Shown here piece after piece: positions 26,234 to 34,001 of a stretch of DNA of 64,000 bases. Below the pieces are notes generated by a model. That model had not been told where the DNA came from, did not search any database, and worked only from the letters and a program-made list of their open reading frames with translations. The position numbers and the translations under genes are program-made. The stretch lies in the NCBI GenBank assembly GCA_018402765.1, contig JAGYIE010000002.1, positions 868,001 through 932,000 on the forward strand, written 5' to 3'. Each line of letters starts with the position of its first letter. Within the stretch, counting starts at the first letter, position 1. Origin of the DNA: Vicingaceae bacterium (GTDB taxonomy: Bacteria > Bacteroidota > Bacteroidia > Flavobacteriales_E > Vicingaceae).

Positions 26234-26419
26234 ATGAAAAATAGAGTAGTTAGAGCCATTGCAGGCACATTTATATTAATCAGTTTGATCTTGTCTATAT
26301 ATGTAGACCAATCGTGGTTATGGTTTACCGCTTTTGTGGGAGCCAACCTATTGCAGTCTTCTTTTACCAAGTGGTGTCTAATGGACATTATTTTAGGCAA
26401 GTTAGGCGTGAAAGATTAG
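26234..26419 (+). CDS. DUF2892 two-helix membrane protein
   Basis: 61 residues with two hydrophobic helices (AIAGTFILISLILSIYV and WLWFTAFVGANLLQSSF) and the family feature FT-K-WC near the end of helix two; the Cys (TKWCLMDIILGKLG) is typical of the YgaP-like membrane domain. In YgaP the domain is joined to a rhodanese, which fits the sulfur context. Last gene before a strong terminator. Confidence 0.8.
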   Translation: MKNRVVRAIAGTFILISLILSIYVDQSWLWFTAFVGANLLQSSFTKWCLMDIILGKLGVKD

Positions 26420-26439
26420 TTTGTTTGTATTTTTACTTG

Positions 26440-26475
26440 AAAAGGCCCATTATACCTCAATATAATGGGCCTTTT
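26440..26475 (+). terminator. Strong terminator of the second RND operon
   Basis: Perfect 15-base stem AAAAGGCCCATTATA / TATAATGGGCCTTTT with a 6-nt loop, followed by more T residues; 21 bases after the DUF2892 stop codon. Confidence 0.9.
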
Positions 26476-26520
26476 ACTTTTTCCTAATTTGCTTCGTTGG
26501 GTATTTAGGAAAGTATATTT

Positions 26521-26546
26521 TGCTAAAATAATATATTTATGCTAAA
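26521..26546 (+). promoter_or_regulatory. Direct repeat upstream of the IS1-like zinc-finger gene
   Basis: TGCTAAA occurs at 26521 and again at 26540, in a very AT-rich stretch ending 10 bases before the ATG. TATGCTAA (26538-26545) also recurs inverted as TTAGCATA at 26985-26992, just after the same gene. Possible autoregulatory operator; binding protein not shown. Confidence 0.35.
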
Positions 26547-26555
26547 TTAGTATAT

Positions 26556-26975
26556 ATGAAAATTGACTTTTGTCCCAATTGTAATTCAGATCAGTATATT
26601 AAAAGTGGAATAGTAAATGATCGTCAGCGGTATAAATGTAAAAAGTGTAACTATTACTTCACTGTAAACAAGTCAGGTAAGAAGATTGATGATTACTATG
26701 TAAATAAGGCACTACAGCTGTACTTAGAGGGATTAACGTATCGAGAAATAGAGCGAATTTTAGGTATTTCTCATGTAAGCGTGATGAACTGGGTAAAGAA
26801 GTATACTATAAAACGACCTTATAATTCAGACTATCATCCTACCTACAAAATTTTGAATGCAGATGAACTTGCTACTTTTTTTAGTAAGAAAGGAAGTTTA
26901 AGTGGAGCAGGGGTTGTTATTACTGAATTAGGCGACAAGTTTATGATGATAAAATGGGAGCGCTTTAGAGATTAA
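26556..26975 (+). CDS. IS1-type (InsA-like) zinc-finger DNA-binding protein, no transposase partner
   Basis: 139 residues: a transposase zinc ribbon with C6-x2-C9 and C28-x2-C31 (FCPNCN, YKCKKC), then a helix-turn-helix (LTYREIERILGISHVSVMNWVKKY, about 59-82) as in InsA of IS1. There is no InsB-like DDE catalytic gene beside it and no visible terminal inverted repeats. The C-terminal 50 residues (SLSGAGVVITELGDKFMMIKWERF) are not transposase-like. It precedes the acetate-uptake genes on the same strand, so a domesticated transcription regulator of that cluster is plausible; a remnant of an IS is the alternative. Confidence 0.75.
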   Translation: MKIDFCPNCNSDQYIKSGIVNDRQRYKCKKCNYYFTVNKSGKKIDDYYVNKALQLYLEGLTYREIERILGISHVSVMNWVKKYTIKRPYNSDYHPTYKILNADELATFFSKKGSLSGAGVVITELGDKFMMIKWERFRD

Positions 26976-27033
26976 CTATATTTATTAGCATATAGCTATG
27001 TAAAATTTTACAGGATTCATCCTTTTTTGGAGA

Positions 27034-27069
27034 TTAGTACCGCACACAAAACGAATATTTAGGTACTAA
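27034..27069 (+). promoter_or_regulatory. Inverted repeat in the porin leader
   Basis: TTAGTACC (27034-27041) and GGTACTAA (27062-27069) form an 8-base inverted repeat with a 20-nt spacer, ending 13 bases before the porin ATG. The spacer contains GCACACAAAAC, whose reverse complement recurs at 33733-33743 in the same cluster. Operator or leader hairpin; function unknown. Confidence 0.35.
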
Positions 27070-27082
27070 CTAATTTAAAAAG

Positions 27083-28306
27083 ATGAAAAAACTAAGTTTA
27101 CTTTTAATAGGAGCTACACTTTTTTCTTGTCAACTTTTAAATGCTCAAGGTTCTCCTGATTATAAAGGAGGGATTAAGGTTAAGTTGGATGAAGAAGGAA
27201 AGAAATACCTTCGAGTGATCTCATGGGCTCAAATTCAGGCTGGGATAGATCTGAATCGAACAGTTGAACAATCCCCCTTAAACTTTGATTTGAGAAGGGC
27301 AAGAGTCTTGATGTTTTCTCAAATTACCGATAAATTTTTAATCTTAACTCATTTTGGATTAAACAGTCTCAATAGTAATAATATGGGTCCTCTGGGCAAG
27401 GATGCTAGTGCTCAACTATTTTTCCATGATGTTTGGGCGCAATATAATCTCAATAAAAATCACACAGTTGGAGCAGGACTGCATTATTTCAATGGTATTT
27501 CTCGACTGAACAATCAAAGTACATTAAATATCATGACGTTGGACAATAATCGTCAGTCTTGGGCCACAATTGGTTTGTCTGATCAGTTTGCCCGTCATTT
27601 GGGTGTTTTTGGTAAAGGTAAATTTGGACGATTGCAGTATAGGGTTTCAATTAATGATGCCATCGTTAATAGCTTAGATACAAGAGATTCAGACCCTACA
27701 TTCGAAGGGACAGTTTATGCCGGAGCACGTCTTGAGGACCCTATAAAGTCAAGTAAAACCTACACAGGGTATTTTGATTACAATCTTTTGGATGAAGAGT
27801 CCAACTTTTTGCCTTATAAAGTAGGATCCTATTTGGGGTCAAAACGCGTTTTAAACGTCGGTGCAGGGGTCTTTTTGCATCCAGATGGAGCTGTAAATAT
27901 CTCACCTACAGGAAATGAAGCGCAAATGGTAAGTGTATTTGCTGCAGACCTGTTTTATGATGCGCCTTTAGGTGAGAACGGCGGTGCAGTTACTGCTTAT
28001 GCCACTTACCAAAAGAATGATTACGGTAAGGATTACTTATTTTCTGCATATGGCTCAGGATCGATGATCTATGGACATGCTGGATATGTGATACCAGGAA
28101 ATAATGATAAAACAAGATTTCAACCTTATGCCTCATATTCTATTAACGAGTATGATGCAACTACTGACGTATATAGTCGATTAGGCATGGGAGTAAATGC
28201 ATATTTCAGTGGACATAACTCTAAGTTGACTCTAGAGTATGCAAATGATAATAGAGGTGGAACCAGCACAAATGGTATTCTTATTCAAGCAATGATTTAT
28301 TTATAA
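27083..28306 (+). CDS. Outer-membrane porin (phosphate-selective-porin-like)
   Basis: Exported beta-barrel protein of 407 residues. The leader is MKKLSLLLIGATLFSCQLLNAQ; the mature chain begins with YLRVISWAQIQAG and NFDLRRARV, the first-strand pattern of O/P-type and related 16-stranded porins. It ends with alternating strands and QAMIYL, an aromatic-poor but hydrophobic final strand. Located first before the DUF4212/SSS symporter genes, so it probably admits small carboxylates across the outer membrane. Substrate assignment is from context only. Confidence 0.75.
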   Translation: MKKLSLLLIGATLFSCQLLNAQGSPDYKGGIKVKLDEEGKKYLRVISWAQIQAGIDLNRTVEQSPLNFDLRRARVLMFSQITDKFLILTHFGLNSLNSNNMGPLGKDASAQLFFHDVWAQYNLNKNHTVGAGLHYFNGISRLNNQSTLNIMTLDNNRQSWATIGLSDQFARHLGVFGKGKFGRLQYRVSINDAIVNSLDTRDSDPTFEGTVYAGARLEDPIKSSKTYTGYFDYNLLDEESNFLPYKVGSYLGSKRVLNVGAGVFLHPDGAVNISPTGNEAQMVSVFAADLFYDAPLGENGGAVTAYATYQKNDYGKDYLFSAYGSGSMIYGHAGYVIPGNNDKTRFQPYASYSINEYDATTDVYSRLGMGVNAYFSGHNSKLTLEYANDNRGGTSTNGILIQAMIYL

Positions 28307-28320
28307 AAATTATAAACACG

Positions 28321-28578
28321 ATGTCAGAAAGTAAAAATGCAAAAGCTTATTGGAAGGAGAACCTGAAATATCTCTTTATTTTATTAGCCATATGGTTTGC
28401 CGCGTCCTTTTGTGCGGGAATACTTTTCAAAGATGCCTTGAATGAGTTTAAGTTGGGTGGATTTAAATTGGGTTTTTGGTTCGCACAGCAGGGTTCTATT
28501 TATGTGTTTGTTATTCTAATATTCGTTTACATTCGATTAATGAATAAGTTGGATAAGAAATACGGATATGACGAGTAA
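28321..28578 (+). CDS. DUF4212 small subunit of sodium/carboxylate symporter
   Basis: 85 residues, two membrane helices (FILLAIWFAASFCAGILF and IYVFVILIFVYIRLM), with the family pattern YW-x-N-L and GFWFAQQGSIYVFV, ending KLDKKYG. DUF4212 proteins are encoded directly upstream of an SSS-family symporter and are regarded as its small subunit; here the symporter gene starts 31 bases later. Confidence 0.88.
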   Translation: MSESKNAKAYWKENLKYLFILLAIWFAASFCAGILFKDALNEFKLGGFKLGFWFAQQGSIYVFVILIFVYIRLMNKLDKKYGYDE

Positions 28579-28609
28579 TCTTAATTAATAACATTTAAAA
28601 TATAATAGT

Positions 28610-30382
28610 ATGAGCGTTCAAGTATGGACATGGATTTTAGTTGGGATTACATTCGCCCTGTATTTCGGAATTGCAATATGGGCAAGAGCAGGTTCCACTA
28701 AGGAATTTTACGTTGCAGGAGGCGGAGTTTCTCCTTTAGCAAATGGAATGGCCACTGCAGCAGATTGGATGAGTGCAGCTTCTTTTATTTCTATGGCAGG
28801 ATTAATTTCTTTTATGGGTTATGATGGTTCTGTTTTTCTTATGGGTTGGACAGGAGGATATGTTTTGTTAGCCCTGTTATTAGCGCCCTACTTGCGTAAA
28901 TTTGGGAAGTTTACAGTGCCTGATTTTATTGGGGATAGATACTATTCAAATACTGCTAGAACCGTAGCAGTAGTTTGTGCACTTTTGGTTTCGTTTACTT
29001 ACGTAGCGGGTCAGATGAGAGGGGTTGGTATTGTTTTTTCACAGTTTCTACAAGTTGATATAAATATCGGTGTAGTTATAGGAATGTCAGTAGTCTTGGT
29101 TTTTGCGTTCTTGGGCGGAATGAAGGGGATTACTTACACACAAGTAGCGCAGTATTGTGTGTTAATTTTTGCTTTTATGGTACCTGCATTTTTTATTTCT
29201 ATGCAGATGACAGGTAATCCAATTCCACAATTAGGAATGGGAGGAAAAGTAGAGGGAGGTGCTTATTTACTTGATAAATTAGATGCCTTACATACCGAAT
29301 TAGGGTTTAGCGAATACACAAGTGGAACCAAGTCAACTTGGGATGTATTTGCAATTACTATGGCATTAATGGCAGGTACTGCAGGATTGCCGCATGTAAT
29401 TGTTCGATTTTTTACTGTTCCTAAAGTTAAAGATGCAAGAAAATCAGCTGGTTTAGCTTTATTGTTTATTGCTATTCTTTATACTACTGCTCCTGCGGTT
29501 GCTGTATTTGCTCGTACCAACTTAATTGAAACAGTAAAGGACGCTGAATATTCAGGTATTCCTGAGTGGTTTAAAAATTGGGAAAATACTGGTTTAATTG
29601 CCTGGGCAGACAAAAATAACGATGGTAAAATTCAATATGTAAAAGGGGATGCTGTGCAAGGAAAACCTGTTTACACAGAAGAAAGAGGTGTAAATGGTGA
29701 GCGTATCGTATCAAATCCAACAGCGGATGCCAATGAACTATACGTTGATCGTGATATTATGGTGCTTGCGAATCCTGAGATAGCAAACTTGCCTAACTGG
29801 GTTGTGGCTTTAGTTGCGGCAGGTGGTTTAGCAGCAGCGCTTTCTACAGCAGCAGGTTTGTTATTGGTAATTTCTACATCTATATCTCATGATTTAATAA
29901 AGAAGCAGTTGAAACCTGATATTTCAGAAAAAGGAGAATTATTAGCTGCAAGAATCGCCATTTTTGTTGCAATTATCATAGCTGGTTTATTCGGAATTTA
30001 TCCTCCTGGATTTGTTGCAGCAGTCGTTGCTTTAGCATTTGGCCTAGGAGCAGCTTCCTTTTTTCCTGCTATTTTATTGGGAATTTTTGACAAACGAATG
30101 AACAAGGAAGGTGCAATTGCCGGTATGGTAGTTGGAATTTCTTTGATGCTATTTTACATGATTCGTTATAAAACAGGATTAATAGGTGTAATGGAACCTT
30201 TACCTGCGGAAAACTGGTGGTTTGGTACATCCCCAGAAGGATTTGGAACAATTGCAATGGGTGTTAATTTAGTTGTTTCTTTAGTTGTTTCTAGATTAAC
30301 TCCTGCTCCGCCTGTAAATGTACAAGAGATTGTTGAGAGTATAAGAATTCCAAGCGGTGCAGGTGAAGCCTCAGGGCACTAA
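28610..30382 (+). CDS. Sodium:solute symporter, ActP-like (large subunit)
   Basis: Inner-membrane SSS-family transporter of 590 residues with about 13 helices. Typical stretches: EFYVAGGGVSPLANGMATAADWMSAASFISMAG (about 31-63), GLPHVIVRFFTVP and AAALSTAAGLLLVISTSISHDL, the last with the Na+-site serine/threonines. A loop of about 100 residues rich in Asp, Asn and Lys (about 305-390) interrupts the helices and resembles that of the DUF4212-paired subgroup. Very likely acetate or other short carboxylate uptake, given Acs and PrpE downstream. Terminator follows. Confidence 0.88.
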   Translation: MSVQVWTWILVGITFALYFGIAIWARAGSTKEFYVAGGGVSPLANGMATAADWMSAASFISMAGLISFMGYDGSVFLMGWTGGYVLLALLLAPYLRKFGKFTVPDFIGDRYYSNTARTVAVVCALLVSFTYVAGQMRGVGIVFSQFLQVDINIGVVIGMSVVLVFAFLGGMKGITYTQVAQYCVLIFAFMVPAFFISMQMTGNPIPQLGMGGKVEGGAYLLDKLDALHTELGFSEYTSGTKSTWDVFAITMALMAGTAGLPHVIVRFFTVPKVKDARKSAGLALLFIAILYTTAPAVAVFARTNLIETVKDAEYSGIPEWFKNWENTGLIAWADKNNDGKIQYVKGDAVQGKPVYTEERGVNGERIVSNPTADANELYVDRDIMVLANPEIANLPNWVVALVAAGGLAAALSTAAGLLLVISTSISHDLIKKQLKPDISEKGELLAARIAIFVAIIIAGLFGIYPPGFVAAVVALAFGLGAASFFPAILLGIFDKRMNKEGAIAGMVVGISLMLFYMIRYKTGLIGVMEPLPAENWWFGTSPEGFGTIAMGVNLVVSLVVSRLTPAPPVNVQEIVESIRIPSGAGEASGH

Positions 30383-30404
30383 CTACTAAGTTGGATAAAC
30401 GGGT

Positions 30405-30438
30405 GCAGCGTTGCAATTTATTGTAGCGCTGCTTTTTT
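30405..30438 (+). terminator. Terminator after the symporter gene
   Basis: GCAGCGTTGCA pairs with TGTAGCGCTGC (two wobble pairs) and runs into TTTTTT; 22 bases after the symporter stop codon. It separates transport genes from the sensor-kinase genes. Confidence 0.75.
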
Positions 30439-30466
30439 ATTGATAATAATTACGATATTAGACGAT

Positions 30467-30661
30467 GTGAAAAAAAGACATGAACAAAAGTTAGTCATTT
30501 TAGGAATTTCATTAGCCTTATTTTTTAATGCGCCTTTAATACTTATTTTCAATAGTCATTCGGCTATCTGGGGAATACCTATTTTTTATTTTTCTATTTT
30601 TTCCATTTGGTTGATATCTATAGTTATATCATTCATTGTATTAAAGCGTCACTATGAATAA
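30467..30661 (+). CDS. Small two-helix membrane protein before the histidine kinase
   Basis: 64 residues from a GTG start at 30467; a longer version from TTG at 30440 would start within the T-run of the upstream terminator and is less likely. Two hydrophobic helices (LVILGISLALFFNAPLILIF, IPIFYFSIFSIWLISIVISFIVL) and a basic N-terminus (KKRHEQK). Overlaps the kinase start by 8 bases, so translational coupling is likely. Proteins of this kind commonly precede SSS-linked histidine kinases; function not known. Confidence 0.65.
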   Translation: MKKRHEQKLVILGISLALFFNAPLILIFNSHSAIWGIPIFYFSIFSIWLISIVISFIVLKRHYE

Positions 30662-33344
30662 TTTTGCGCTAAGTTGTCTTATTCTTCTTTACTTATGTAT
30701 TCTTTTTTACATAGCTTTTATTGTCGAGAAGAAGGGAAAAAGTAAATGGGTAAATAATCCATATGTCTACACGCTGTCCTTGGCTGTTTATTGTTCTGCA
30801 TGGACGTATTATGGCAGCATAGGAGTAGCTGCAAATTCTGGTATCTCTTTTTTGCCAATCTATTTAGGTCCTATTATAGCCGCTCCCTTCTGGATTGTTA
30901 TTCTCCGAAAAGTAATTCGAATTTCTAAACAACATAAGATTTCATCAATTGCTGATTTTATATCACTCCGGTATGGTAATGATCGATTCTTAGGGGCGCT
31001 TGTTGCTTTTATATGCACCATAGGAACAGTTCCTTACATTTCTTTGCAGTTAAAGGCAATATCTGAGACCTATGATATTCTTTCATCTGGAAGTACATTC
31101 GTTCCAAGAGGTACGCTAGGCGACTCTACGCTATATGTTGCAATATTACTTGCCGTTTTTGCCACATTCTTCGGCACCCAAACCACGGATGCCTCAGCCA
31201 AGCATAAAGGCATTGTTGCAACTATTGCTATTGAATCGATAATTAAGCTTGTTTTTTTTATTGTTGTAGGTTGTTATATAACATTTTACCTATTTGATGG
31301 CACAGAGGATTTATACCATCGGGTTACGCAAATTCAAGACATCACACCTTTAATTGGCTTTAGTAAAGTTGAGGATGCCTTTAGCTGGTTTTATATGATT
31401 GCCTTGTCTTTTACAGCAATCTTTCTTTTGCCGAGAATGTTTCAGGTATCTGTAGTAGAGAATGTAAGAGAAAAGCACCTTAAGCAAGCCATTTGGCTGT
31501 TTCCTCTATACTTATTGTTGTTTAATTTTTTCGTCATCTTTATTGCTTGGGCTGGACAGGTTACCTTCGGTAATTCTTCTAATGCTGAATACTTTACTTT
31601 ACTGTTGCCATTGAAGAATGGTAATATTTTCATAGCGCTATTGGTCTTCTTTGGTGGCTTGTCTGCTGTGATTTCAATGGTGGTGGTTTCTACTTTAGCG
31701 CTATCTACTATGGTAAGTAATAACTTAGTTATACCTTATGGATTTCTTGAAGTATTCAGCAAAGGTAAGCCTGAAAAAAATGCACTTTACATTATTCGAA
31801 TTAGAAGAATTGCAGTTTTCTCAATTATAATTATTGCATATATATTTTATGCAAGTTTCTCTATAGAATTATCGCTCTACTCTATTGGCCTAATATCATT
31901 TGTTATTATTTCTCAACTGGCCCCTTCTTTTTTTATTGGATTGTTTTGGAATAGAGGAGCTTCTAAAGCGTCTAAAATTGGCATCATTACAGGATTTATA
32001 ATTACCATGTATACGTTAATTCTCCCTTTTTCTATTCAAGCTTTTACCGGATCCACTGTCTTTATTAGTGAGGGTGCTTTTGGTATTTCTTTTTTAAAGC
32101 CACATGCATTATTTGGTATTGACTTTTTAAGTCCTCCTGCACATGCATTCTTTTGGAGTATGTTAGCCAATACATTATGCTATTTGGTGTTCTCCCTAGT
32201 GAGTAAAGGCAATTACAGAGAACGGAATTACGCTGAAATGTTCGTCGATAGCAAGAATTTTAACTCTCTTCAAGATAGCGCTTTAGTATGGAAAGGTGAG
32301 GCTTTTGTATCAGATATTAAAAATGTACTTGTTCGATTCTTAGGAGAAGAACGAACTGAAAGAGCATTGCGCTTATTTTTCTCAAAATACGACCTTCCTT
32401 TAGACACACAGATGGCAGATGCACGATTGATTAATTTTTCAGAAAAACTACTAACCGGTAGTATTGGGAATGCCTCGGCCAAGATTCTTATCTCTGGAGT
32501 AGTTAAAGAAGAGGAAATTAGCTTAATAGAAGTACTTAAAATTCTTGAAGAATCCAAAGAGACAATCAGCAGGAATAAACTCTTAAAGGATAAGTCTAAA
32601 CAATTAACCCAGCTTACTGAGCAACTAAAAGAGGCTAATGTAGAGTTGATAGAAAAGGATCAACAAAAAGACGAATTTTTAGATACGGTAGCTCATGAGA
32701 TTAAAACGCCTATTACCGGTATACGAGCTGCCGTTGAGTTATTGATTGAAGATTTACAAGAAATGCCGCCTGAGTTAAGCAATCAATTTTTAACCAATAT
32801 TCTTTCTGATGCTGATCGAATGAGTAGGTTGATTAATAATCTCTTAGATTTTGAGAAATTGTCAAATGGAAGGGAGCAATTAAACTTGCAAAAGAATAGT
32901 TTGAAAAGAACGATTGAAACTGCTCTTTCTGGAGTTAGCCAAATAGCGTCCAATAAAAAGATAACTCTATTACACACCAATAAAAGTGATTACAGTTTTT
33001 TTTATGATGAAGATCGTATCCTTCAAGTAATGACAAATTTACTTTCAAATGCAATCAAGTTTTGCGAACCAGAAAGCGGAATCATTAGCATAGATTACAG
33101 ATACGATGATGGATTTATCTTTGTAGAAGTGAAGGATAATGGAAAGGGCATACCACAAGAAGATTTAGTTTTTGTATTTGATAAATTTTACCAATCAAAA
33201 AATCAGAATACCATTAAACCAGAAGGGAGTGGTTTAGGTCTAGCCATAAGCAAGCAAATCATTTTGCAGCACAAAGGAAAAATATGGGCTAAAAATTCAC
33301 TTAAAGCCGGAGTTGTCGTTGGTTTTAAGTTGCCATTTGACTAA
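30654..33344 (+). CDS. Sodium:solute symporter-type sensor histidine kinase (CbrA-like)
   Basis: 896 residues. The first 500 form an SSS transporter domain with about 13 membrane helices (SLAVYCSAWTYYGSIGVAAN; RMFQVSVVENVREKHL). Then a linker with a short coiled coil, a HisKA domain with the phospho-accepting His681 (DTVAHEIKTPITG), and an ATPase domain with N box (QVMTNLLSNAIKF), G1 box (VKDNGKGIP), F box and G2 box (GSGLGLAISK). This class couples solute passage or binding to kinase activity, and the acetate-utilisation context suggests it senses a short carboxylate. The cognate regulator follows by 10 bases. Confidence 0.92.
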   Translation: MNNFALSCLILLYLCILFYIAFIVEKKGKSKWVNNPYVYTLSLAVYCSAWTYYGSIGVAANSGISFLPIYLGPIIAAPFWIVILRKVIRISKQHKISSIADFISLRYGNDRFLGALVAFICTIGTVPYISLQLKAISETYDILSSGSTFVPRGTLGDSTLYVAILLAVFATFFGTQTTDASAKHKGIVATIAIESIIKLVFFIVVGCYITFYLFDGTEDLYHRVTQIQDITPLIGFSKVEDAFSWFYMIALSFTAIFLLPRMFQVSVVENVREKHLKQAIWLFPLYLLLFNFFVIFIAWAGQVTFGNSSNAEYFTLLLPLKNGNIFIALLVFFGGLSAVISMVVVSTLALSTMVSNNLVIPYGFLEVFSKGKPEKNALYIIRIRRIAVFSIIIIAYIFYASFSIELSLYSIGLISFVIISQLAPSFFIGLFWNRGASKASKIGIITGFIITMYTLILPFSIQAFTGSTVFISEGAFGISFLKPHALFGIDFLSPPAHAFFWSMLANTLCYLVFSLVSKGNYRERNYAEMFVDSKNFNSLQDSALVWKGEAFVSDIKNVLVRFLGEERTERALRLFFSKYDLPLDTQMADARLINFSEKLLTGSIGNASAKILISGVVKEEEISLIEVLKILEESKETISRNKLLKDKSKQLTQLTEQLKEANVELIEKDQQKDEFLDTVAHEIKTPITGIRAAVELLIEDLQEMPPELSNQFLTNILSDADRMSRLINNLLDFEKLSNGREQLNLQKNSLKRTIETALSGVSQIASNKKITLLHTNKSDYSFFYDEDRILQVMTNLLSNAIKFCEPESGIISIDYRYDDGFIFVEVKDNGKGIPQEDLVFVFDKFYQSKNQNTIKPEGSGLGLAISKQIILQHKGKIWAKNSLKAGVVVGFKLPFD

Positions 33345-33354
33345 TTTTGAAAGA

Positions 33355-33720
33355 ATGGTCAAACAAAAAATTTTAATAGTCGACGACGAGCCAAACATTG
33401 TTATGTCTTTAGAATATGCATTTAAAAAACAAGACTTTGAAGTGTATATTGCAAGAGATGGTAGTGAAGCAATGGAAATTTTAACACATCATATTCCTGC
33501 CGTAGTTTTGTTGGACATTATGATGCCTAATGTAGATGGTTATCAAACATTAAAATTCATTAAAGAAAAAATTGAATTAAATTCAACAAAAGTCGTATTT
33601 TTAACAGCAAAGAATAAGGCGTCTGATATTGAAAAAGGGTTAAAGCTAGGTGCAGATAAATACCTTATTAAACCTTTTTCTGTTAAGAAAATAGTCGCTG
33701 AAATTCTTGAACTTATTTGA
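33355..33720 (+). CDS. Single-domain response regulator
   Basis: Receiver protein of 121 residues. The ATG at 33355 is preferred over an upstream in-frame ATG that would overlap the kinase gene and add 14 unrelated residues. DD at 10-11, phosphorylation site Asp54 (VVLLDIMMPNVDGY), Thr/Ser and Lys of the LTAKN and LIKPFS motifs are all present. There is no output domain, so it must act through a protein partner or a phosphorelay rather than by DNA binding. Confidence 0.92.
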   Translation: MVKQKILIVDDEPNIVMSLEYAFKKQDFEVYIARDGSEAMEILTHHIPAVVLLDIMMPNVDGYQTLKFIKEKIELNSTKVVFLTAKNKASDIEKGLKLGADKYLIKPFSVKKIVAEILELI

Positions 33721-33776
33721 TCTAGATTACTGGTTTTGTGTGCAAACTAACCATTGTTTAATTAAAATAAGTCTGT

Positions 33777-34001
33777 ATGAAACTGCAAGTCAGTCCACTT
33801 ATATCTGATATAATCATTTCTGTTTATATTCTGATAACATTGTATATTCGATTTGAATGGGAAAATAGTAATCGCATTTCAATCCCTCAATCCTTAGCGG
33901 TTGGTTTATCTTTCATTGTATTTATTTGGGCCTTAATAAAACTTAAAGTCTTAAATCCAAATTGGTTTGGTTTGTTTAATGCTAATAAATCGAAACCATG
34001 A
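33777..34001 (+). CDS. Small two-helix membrane protein before PrpE
   Basis: 74 residues with two hydrophobic segments (ISDIIISVYILITLYI; SLAVGLSFIVFIWALIKL) and a basic tail. No family recognised. Its stop overlaps the ATG of the acyl-CoA synthetase gene (ATGA, 4 bases), pointing to coupled translation. AT-rich leader of 55 bases contains GGTTTTGTGTGC. Confidence 0.6.
   Translation: MKLQVSPLISDIIISVYILITLYIRFEWENSNRISIPQSLAVGLSFIVFIWALIKLKVLNPNWFGLFNANKSKP

Noticed and set aside
26556-26975. Complete insertion sequence
   Set aside because: No terminal inverted repeats, target duplication or DDE-type gene could be seen around it.
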